Below, piece after piece: positions 1 through 4,777 of a stretch of 6,440 nucleotides of DNA. A program made the position numbers and the translations under genes. Each line of letters opens with the position of its first letter. Position 1 is the first letter of the stretch. The notes under the pieces are model-generated. The model was not told where the DNA came from, did no database searches, and was given only the letters and a program-made list of their open reading frames with translations. This DNA is from Bacteroidota bacterium (GTDB lineage Bacteria > Bacteroidota > Ignavibacteria > Ignavibacteriales > Ignavibacteriaceae), in the NCBI GenBank assembly GCA_021778375.1, contig JAJYCM010000160.1:1-6440 (forward strand). The letters are read 5' to 3'.

Positions 1-93
1 GAAGCTGATAAAGAAATGATTACAAAAATGATTGATGAATTGATTCCAAGATTAAGTGCTTTTATAAATTATATGGATACAAAATCTAAGTAA
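1..93 (+). CDS. 3' end of an unidentified protein (partial)
   Basis: The frame is open from the first base and ends at TAA 91-93, giving the last 30 residues of a protein whose start lies outside the window. The visible tail is charged and looks helical (residues such as EADKEMITKMIDELIPRL, ending in TKSK). It carries no motif I can assign to a family. The stop is followed by one base and then the ATG of the U32 gene, so the two genes are almost certainly co-transcribed and probably translationally coupled. Being a real coding end is supported by that tight junction and by the absence of stops, but 30 codons alone is weak evidence. No function is proposed. Confidence 0.6.
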   Translation, partial: EADKEMITKMIDELIPRLSAFINYMDTKSK

Positions 94-94
94 A

Positions 95-1342
95 ATGATT
101 AATCTGCCACTACAAACTATAAACAACGCACGACAAACTACTCCCGAGCTTATGGCTCCCGCGGGGGATTGGACTATGCTTGTTACTGCTGTTAATGCAG
201 GCGCAAATGCTGTCTATTTCGGTGTGGAAAAATTAAATATGCGCGCTAAAGCGGCTAACTTTACAACGGAGGAACTTACGAATGTTACGGCATTTTGCAA
301 GGAACGAAACGTTAAAACTTATCTTACTCTTAACACAATAATTTATGAAGAAGAAATTGCCGAAGCTGAAGAAATTATCTCTGCTGCTAAAAATTCCGGA
401 GTAGATAGAATAATTTGCTGGGATCTTGCAATTACCCAAATATGCCGCAAATATGATATGCCATTTTGTATTTCAACACAGGCATCTATCTCAAATTCTC
501 TAAGCGCGAATTTTTTTAAAAACCTCGGAGCTGTAAGGGTTGTACTTGCAAGAGAATGTTCGCTAGAAGAAATAAAAAATATTCGCACTTCAACTGATCT
601 CGAAATTGAAGCGTTCATCCACGGAGCTATGTGCATTGCTGTTAGCGGACGCTGTTTTATGAGTCATCATCTTTTTGGAAAAAGCGCAAATCGCGGTGAA
701 TGTATTCAGCCTTGCCGCAGAGAATATGAAGTTATTGATAACTCAATTGATAAATCACTGATCATAGGAGAGGATTATGTTTTATCGCCTAAAGATTTAT
801 GCACCATAGAATTTATAGATCAGCTAATTGAAGCCGGAATTGATTCTTTCAAAATTGAAGGAAGAAAAAGAAGTCCCGAATATGTCGCAAAAGTAGTCTC
901 TGTTTACCGCAAAGCAATCGATTTATATTTTGAAGGTAAACTTACCGCCGAAATAAAAAAAGATTTTCTTGCTGAATTAGAAAAAGTATATAACCGTGGA
1001 TTCTCTGCAGGATTCTATTTTGATAAACCAAGTTCCTCTGAGTATGCCGATATATACGGCAGCAAAGCAACGACGCGCAAAGCATACGTCGGCAAAGTTC
1101 TTAACTATTTTAAAAAAGCAAACACAGTATTTGTATCGCTTGAATCAGGTAAGATAAAATTAGGTGATGAGATTTTAATTATAGGTGCAACGACAGGGGT
1201 TGTTTCCGTTAAAATAAATAATATTTTGAAAGATGATGTTGCAACAAATGAAGCGTCAAAGGGGGACAAAATAACCTTTCCATGTCAAGAATTAGTGCGC
1301 CCCCATGATTCGGTTTATATCGTTATTCAAATTGTTTCTTAA
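95..1342 (+). CDS. U32 family 'peptidase' protein, TrhP/RlhA-type RNA hydroxylation enzyme
   Basis: This is a 415-residue cytoplasmic protein. Residues 18-25 (ELMAPAGD) and 39-43 (AVYFG) are the usual opening of the U32 TIM-barrel-like domain. Residues 172-190 fit the PROSITE U32 signature exactly (E-x-F-x2-G-[SA]-M-C-x4-G-x-C-x-M-S). Cys180, Cys187, Cys203, Cys207 and Cys236 fall where characterised members (UbiU/UbiV, RlhA, TrhP) hold iron-sulfur ligands. SFKIEGRKRSPEYVAKVV (251-268) is also typical. Residues about 330-415 form the beta-rich C-terminal U32 domain. Family knowledge: E. coli TrhP and Bacillus TrhP1/2 make 5-hydroxyuridine at tRNA position 34, and RlhA hydroxylates 23S rRNA C2501; proteolysis is poorly supported for this branch. 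I infer tRNA hydroxylation but cannot separate TrhP from RlhA by eye. About 15 residues precede the usual start, with no alternative ATG/GTG/TTG in that stretch, so ATG 95 is retained. Its 3' end overlaps yceH by 20 bp. Confidence 0.92.
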   Translation: MINLPLQTINNARQTTPELMAPAGDWTMLVTAVNAGANAVYFGVEKLNMRAKAANFTTEELTNVTAFCKERNVKTYLTLNTIIYEEEIAEAEEIISAAKNSGVDRIICWDLAITQICRKYDMPFCISTQASISNSLSANFFKNLGAVRVVLARECSLEEIKNIRTSTDLEIEAFIHGAMCIAVSGRCFMSHHLFGKSANRGECIQPCRREYEVIDNSIDKSLIIGEDYVLSPKDLCTIEFIDQLIEAGIDSFKIEGRKRSPEYVAKVVSVYRKAIDLYFEGKLTAEIKKDFLAELEKVYNRGFSAGFYFDKPSSSEYADIYGSKATTRKAYVGKVLNYFKKANTVFVSLESGKIKLGDEILIIGATTGVVSVKINNILKDDVATNEASKGDKITFPCQELVRPHDSVYIVIQIVS

Positions 1343-1967
1343 ATTTCTCAAACTGATTTTTCAAATCTTCTAATTTTGTTTTTAATAATTCATGTTCTTT
1401 TTGTAATTCCTCAATTTTGTTTTGTTCATTCGTGGCTGCACTATCCTTTTGATCGTTGCTTTTTTCAGTATCCAGCATACCTGAAAGCAAATGCGCGTAA
1501 CGCGATTCCTTCATTCCTGTTTGTCTCGGAAGTTTGACAATCAAAGGATTTTCCAATTCCATTAAATTTTTTAAAATCTCCTCAACTCGTGCTAAGCTTT
1601 CAAAGTTAAACATTCTTCCGGTACGTCCTTTAATTTCGCCGGTAGTTTGTGCTCCACGAAGCATTAGCACACACATAATAGCGGTTTCTTCCGGCGATAA
1701 ATTCAATTTCTCAGTAAAAGACTGCCGGTATTTTGCTGCTCTTATATCGCTTCCAGTTACTCTTCTTGCCAATGCTTTGCTGCGAAGACTATCCAAAGTT
1801 GTTTCAATTATTTTTTCATCAAATGAAACAACAGGGTCCCTATTTGTTTTTTGATTGCAAGCATTCATCAAAGAATTTACCGTTAACGGATAATATTCAG
1901 GGGTTGTCAATTCTTTTTCAATGAGCGTTCCGATGATACGAACTTCCTCAAAAGTTAAATCTTCCAT
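1323..1967 (-). CDS. yceH: YceH family protein (DUF480/UPF0502), winged-helix fold
   Basis: This 214-residue protein matches E. coli YceH along its length. It has the N-terminal block RIIGTLIEKELTTPEYYPL (10-28), the signature NACNQKTNRDP (35-45), LMLRGAQTTGEI (101-112) and ESRYAHLLSG (154-163). Family knowledge: DUF480 is a pair of winged-helix domains; the biological role is not firmly established. Residues about 180-214 are a Lys/Glu-rich heptad-like segment that should form a coiled coil, as at the end of E. coli YceH, which suggests oligomerisation. The size is normal for the family. ATG 1967-1965 is preceded by AAGGA with a 6-base spacer, which supports this start. A -10-like TATGAT at 2005-2000 with only a poor -35 could be its own promoter; otherwise it would be read from the glycosyltransferase genes 99 bp upstream on the same strand. 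The stop lies inside the U32 gene, convergent. Confidence 0.95.
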   Translation of the reverse strand: MEDLTFEEVRIIGTLIEKELTTPEYYPLTVNSLMNACNQKTNRDPVVSFDEKIIETTLDSLRSKALARRVTGSDIRAAKYRQSFTEKLNLSPEETAIMCVLMLRGAQTTGEIKGRTGRMFNFESLARVEEILKNLMELENPLIVKLPRQTGMKESRYAHLLSGMLDTEKSNDQKDSAATNEQNKIEELQKEHELLKTKLEDLKNQFEKFKKQFE

Positions 1968-1973
1968 CTAAAT

Positions 1974-1978
1974 TCCTT
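1974..1978 (-). promoter_or_regulatory. Ribosome binding site of yceH
   Basis: The minus strand reads AAGGA, then six bases, then the ATG of yceH. This is one of only two convincing Shine-Dalgarno sequences in the window and fixes the yceH start. Confidence 0.6.
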
Positions 1979-2040
1979 AATATAATTTGTAATTGCTTAA
2001 TCATAAAAATATAAATGCGGCATTAAAAGGGAAAGTGGAA

Positions 2041-2062
2041 ATTCAATTAGACTAAATTGAAT
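2041..2062 (-). terminator. Possible weak terminator hairpin after the glycosyltransferase pair
   Basis: ATTCAATT (2041-2048) and AATTGAAT (2055-2062) form a perfect 8-bp stem with a 6-base loop, starting 4 bases beyond the stop of the MGDG-synthase-family gene. On the minus strand it is followed by a pyrimidine-rich run with several T tracts (2040-2024). The stem has a single G-C pair, so it would be unstable, and read-through into yceH is plausible. Confidence 0.3.
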
Positions 2063-2066
2063 AGGC

Positions 2067-3215
2067 TTATTTAAGGTAATCAAATTCCATAAGAAACCGG
2101 CTTACTGCCTCGCATCCATTTTGCAGAAATTCTTTATTTATATTTTCAATATAACTCCCGTAAATGTTTTTATCCCCCACAATTCCGGAAATAAGTTTTG
2201 GAAGTTTTTTAATGTTCGGCTCGTAAATCCCCATTTTTTTCTCAACGAGATATTCCATGTTCCCCTTTTCCTGTTCCCAAATATAGTTTGTAATAACCTG
2301 GATTTTCTTACACATTAAAATTTCCATGAATGTCGATGCGCCGCATTTTGTTATAACAATATCCGAAATATTTAATATCTCATAAATAAAGTCTATATAT
2401 CCGTAAATTTTCAAATTAATTAAATTATTTTTCTCTTTAAGGTCTAATGCTTCTCTGTATAGAGACTCATTCTTGCCGCATATAATTGCAATCTCGATTT
2501 CCTTTAAATTGTTGGAAAGAATTTTTAATATCCTTAGCCCCTGTGGTATCCCGTCTCCGCCGCCTAATATTAGAATAATGTTCTTATTAATGTCATAACC
2601 CAATTTCTTTTTTAATGTAGGAATTTCATTTGATTGAATCGGGTTTGAAAATTTTTCGTTAAGTATGAATGGAAATAAGTGAAGTTTATCCCTGCTTATT
2701 CCTTTATTTATGCACCAGTTTTTTAGTCTCTCACTGAAGACAATAAAATCCTGATCTTTTCTTAAAAACCATAACGGATGCGCTGTGTATGGGTCTGTAA
2801 CTACTGTGATCACCGGGATTGTTATTTTAAGTTCTTCTAAGACTTCATGCAATGGTTGAATAAGGAAAAAATGGAATATGATTACTTTATCCGGTTTCGT
2901 TTCACCAAAAATTTCACGTAAATAAGGCTTAACATGAAATGAAATAGTATTGCTGCTAATTTTTCCTATAATGAAAACCTTATATACTGCATATATGGTT
3001 TGATATAACCACCTTGCCTTTGCTTGCAAAATTCTATAACCGTCCTCAATTATCCATTTAACAATTTTGTTTGTCTTAGTAAAACCATCAATGAGGATTG
3101 GCTCTACTTCATCTCCAAAATTTTGTACCAGTGTATTGGCTATCGATTTAGCCGGCGCTAAATGACCACCACCGGTTTTAAGATATAATAAAAAATATTT
3201 CTTCTTTTGATTCAT
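2067..3215 (-). CDS. MGDG-synthase-family glycosyltransferase (GT28, diacylglycerol glycosyltransferase-like)
   Basis: A 382-residue GT-B enzyme. The N-terminal domain begins with a beta strand and glycine-rich loop, TGGGHLAPAKSIA (14-26), as in plant MGD1 and Bacillus UgtP. VVTDPYTAHPLWF (138-150) is the acceptor-side motif of the MGDG_synth domain. The C-terminal nucleotide-sugar domain starts at about 212 with NIILILGGGDG (212-222). It continues with SDIVITKCGASTFMEIL (284-300), the family's donor-binding 'TK.G..T..E.L', and EQEKGNMEYL (314-323), its 'GQE.GN..Y'. Family knowledge: these enzymes move glucose or galactose from a UDP-sugar to diacylglycerol at the inner face of the cytoplasmic membrane. 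Which sugar and which acceptor cannot be read here. The hydrophobic, basic segment 50-90 may help membrane contact; no clear transmembrane helix or signal peptide is seen. The ATG lies 6 bp after the stop of the preceding gene and lacks a Shine-Dalgarno, suggesting translational coupling. Confidence 0.85.
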   Translation of the reverse strand: MNQKKKYFLLYLKTGGGHLAPAKSIANTLVQNFGDEVEPILIDGFTKTNKIVKWIIEDGYRILQAKARWLYQTIYAVYKVFIIGKISSNTISFHVKPYLREIFGETKPDKVIIFHFFLIQPLHEVLEELKITIPVITVVTDPYTAHPLWFLRKDQDFIVFSERLKNWCINKGISRDKLHLFPFILNEKFSNPIQSNEIPTLKKKLGYDINKNIILILGGGDGIPQGLRILKILSNNLKEIEIAIICGKNESLYREALDLKEKNNLINLKIYGYIDFIYEILNISDIVITKCGASTFMEILMCKKIQVITNYIWEQEKGNMEYLVEKKMGIYEPNIKKLPKLISGIVGDKNIYGSYIENINKEFLQNGCEAVSRFLMEFDYLK

Positions 3216-3221
3216 AATTTA

Positions 3222-4538
3222 TTAACGAAGAATAGGTGAATCTTCATGAGACATTTTGCCGGTCTCAAGTACTTCAAGAATTTTATAAGTACCAAGTTTT
3301 CTTGCTTTTAAGAACCCCGACCACGCTGCTTCTGCAAGCCTTCCTCTATTAAGCAAATCAAACAACCATTGATCAGTGTATTCCGGATTTTCCTGCTTAA
3401 TTCCTGCTTGTATTTCAGACAACCATTTTGCATTAAATTGTTCCTGCGATCCGATAGGTGGCGTCATAATTATTGGAAGACCTAAAGCAGCATAAAACGA
3501 CAGTTCGCTCGGCTTTGTCCATAATATGTCTGTTGTACGAATCGACTCGTTAAACTTAACAAAATAATCCTCTAATTTATCCGAATAAATAATATTTATA
3601 TTCTCATTGTCCAGGCTGATTTCTTTCTTCACATTCTCAAAATAATTCTTTACTGTTTCTTTTGTGCCGGCGGCTAAGTTCAATCTAATTTCTCCTTCTT
3701 GCAATTTCCTTTTTAAGCTTAAAGCAATAGTTCTAGCCATTTCCTTTTGAGCACCTGCTCCTCCGACACTAAAGGTGATAGTGAGCTTTCGTGCATCTTC
3801 AAATTTACAATTATCTTCGCCAAGGAAATATTTTACGCCCATTTCATGCATTTCCCAAAATCGATTATTTGGATCGAGGTAAAACAATCGTTGCGTTAAG
3901 TCTGCTTTTAATATTCTCAAATCCTTTCCACCTAGCAAATTATCCGACAGCGGGAATCCTGTGGTAAAAATCCTTTCAGTGGGAACACCGTAAGCACTTA
4001 GTCTTTGTGCTGCTTTTCCACATGGCGCAAAATAAATTATTCTGCTTTCCCATGGCTCCTCCGCCACCCAAACTCTGTTCAAATCGGCATCGCAAATAAT
4101 ACAATAGATACTGTCGTATCCGTTTATATTCGCAGCTATTGCAGGAGCAAAAAAGGAGGTTACCAATGGTAAATGTTTCGTGCTGATTTTTTTCAACATT
4201 CCCGAGCATAGTCCCTTTTTTATACTCGATGTTAAAAGGTCAACTTGAAAAGTTTTGTTAGATAAATTTCTCATCGGATAAAATGAAGGGATGCGAAGAA
4301 ATGAATCTAAAATATTAAATACTGGGTTTCCGATAAATGGAATACCTTTGGCGCGTGAAAGAAATTCATAGACATAAAGAAGCCTTTCCCATAAGATTTT
4401 TTCTGATGGCGATACTCCATCGTTAGCGCCAACTAAAATAATTTCTTCTTCTGCAATTTTGCGTAATGGATCAACCGCTCGAAGATGGCCATATCCCATA
4501 CTTGCCGATACAACCCACGCCTTTATTTCTGATTCCAA
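3222..4538 (-). CDS. Unrecognised glycosyltransferase-like protein (GT-B fold), TTG start
   Basis: A 438-residue protein that I cannot assign to a named family. Visible features suggest a GT-B glycosyltransferase: a first strand and glycine-rich loop VVSASMGYGHLRA (9-21); CIICDADLNRVWV (146-158), resembling the D...W acceptor motif of MGDG synthases; a second Rossmann-like domain opening with LTITFSVGGAGAQ (252-264); and ILWTKPSELSFYAALGLP (338-355) followed by PIGSQEQFNAKWL (361-373), placed like the donor-sugar motifs of MurG and MGDG synthases. Residues 48-90 are rich in hydrophobic and aromatic residues and may touch the membrane. The start is TTG (4538-4536): an AGGA sits 7 bases upstream, an in-frame stop lies at 4553-4551, and the first ATG (4499) would delete most of the first strand. 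It heads a two-gene unit with the MGDG-synthase-family gene 6 bp downstream, so I infer a related glycolipid or polymer substrate. A catalytically inactive partner protein is also possible. Confidence 0.75.
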   Translation of the reverse strand: MESEIKAWVVSASMGYGHLRAVDPLRKIAEEEIILVGANDGVSPSEKILWERLLYVYEFLSRAKGIPFIGNPVFNILDSFLRIPSFYPMRNLSNKTFQVDLLTSSIKKGLCSGMLKKISTKHLPLVTSFFAPAIAANINGYDSIYCIICDADLNRVWVAEEPWESRIIYFAPCGKAAQRLSAYGVPTERIFTTGFPLSDNLLGGKDLRILKADLTQRLFYLDPNNRFWEMHEMGVKYFLGEDNCKFEDARKLTITFSVGGAGAQKEMARTIALSLKRKLQEGEIRLNLAAGTKETVKNYFENVKKEISLDNENINIIYSDKLEDYFVKFNESIRTTDILWTKPSELSFYAALGLPIIMTPPIGSQEQFNAKWLSEIQAGIKQENPEYTDQWLFDLLNRGRLAEAAWSGFLKARKLGTYKILEVLETGKMSHEDSPILR

Positions 4539-4545
4539 TTTGTAA

Positions 4546-4549
4546 TCCT
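4546..4549 (-). promoter_or_regulatory. Ribosome binding site that decides the TTG start
   Basis: The minus strand reads AGGA, seven bases, then TTG. No ATG lies between this site and the conserved glycine-rich loop, and an in-frame TAA is only two codons further upstream of the AGGA-containing codons. The site therefore supports initiation at TTG 4538. Confidence 0.6.
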
Positions 4550-4572
4550 GTTAAAAATATTTTTTCTAAGCT

Positions 4573-4600
4573 ATTGTAAATATAAAACTTGAATTGTTAA
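4573..4600 (-). promoter_or_regulatory. Candidate sigma-70-like promoter for the glycosyltransferase pair
   Basis: On the minus strand, TTAACA (4600-4595, five of six to the -35 consensus) is followed by a 16-base spacer and TACAAT (4578-4573, five of six to the -10). It faces the TTG-start gene, leaving a leader of roughly 25-30 bases that includes the AGGA ribosome binding site. The Bacteroidota-type -7 element (TAnnTTTG) is only approximated nearby by TATATTTA. If the organism uses that sigma factor, the true start may differ by a few bases. Confidence 0.45.
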
Positions 4601-4614
4601 GAAGATGTTAAGAA
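4595..4614. repeat. 9-bp direct repeat at one helical turn, possible operator
   Basis: TGTTAAGAA occurs at 4595-4603 and again at 4606-4614, an 11-bp period. The first copy coincides with the -35 element of the candidate minus-strand promoter and the second lies just upstream of it. Spacing by one helical turn on one face of the DNA suits a tandem-binding regulator. AT-rich sequence makes chance repeats likelier, so this is only a candidate. Confidence 0.35.
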
Positions 4615-4715
4615 ATGACCATCCAATCCGATATAGGGGTCACTCTCTGACGCTTTATTTTAGATACCGTTATTTTTATTTACTTAAGTTTTGTCCTAAA
4701 TTCTATTATATTTCA

Positions 4716-4756
4716 ACCGAAAAGTTAATCGGTCTTCAATTGTAAATCTATTTTTG
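4716..4756 (+). promoter_or_regulatory. Upstream region of the macroglobulin gene: small inverted repeat and possible -7 element
   Basis: ACCGA (4716-4720) and TCGGT (4729-4733) form a 5-bp inverted repeat with an 8-base loop. TATTTTTG at 4749-4756 matches the Bacteroidota -7 consensus TAnnTTTG exactly, but no TTTG lies at the expected distance upstream and the implied leader would be very short. The rest of the intergenic region (4615-4715) is AT-rich apart from a short GTCA-N5-TGAC inverted repeat at 4639-4651, and I see no gene in it. Confidence 0.25.
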
Positions 4757-4777
4757 AAAATTTTCCAGAAGATTTTT

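Noticed and set aside
95..1342. Reading the U32 protein as a secreted collagenase or protease
   Set aside because: There is no signal peptide, the cysteine pattern matches iron-sulfur RNA/quinone hydroxylation members, and the protease label is historical.
1534..1924. Plus-strand open frames opposite yceH
   Set aside because: yceH on the other strand matches its family over the full length; these are mirror frames with no recognisable content.
4497..4499. ATG at codon 14 as the start of the glycosyltransferase-like gene
   Set aside because: It would delete most of the beta strand preceding the GYGH loop, while TTG 4538 has a properly spaced AGGA.
4639..4651. GTCA-N5-TGAC inverted repeat in the intergenic region as an operator or terminator
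   Set aside because: Only 4 bp per arm and not followed by a T tract; too short to support as a separate feature.
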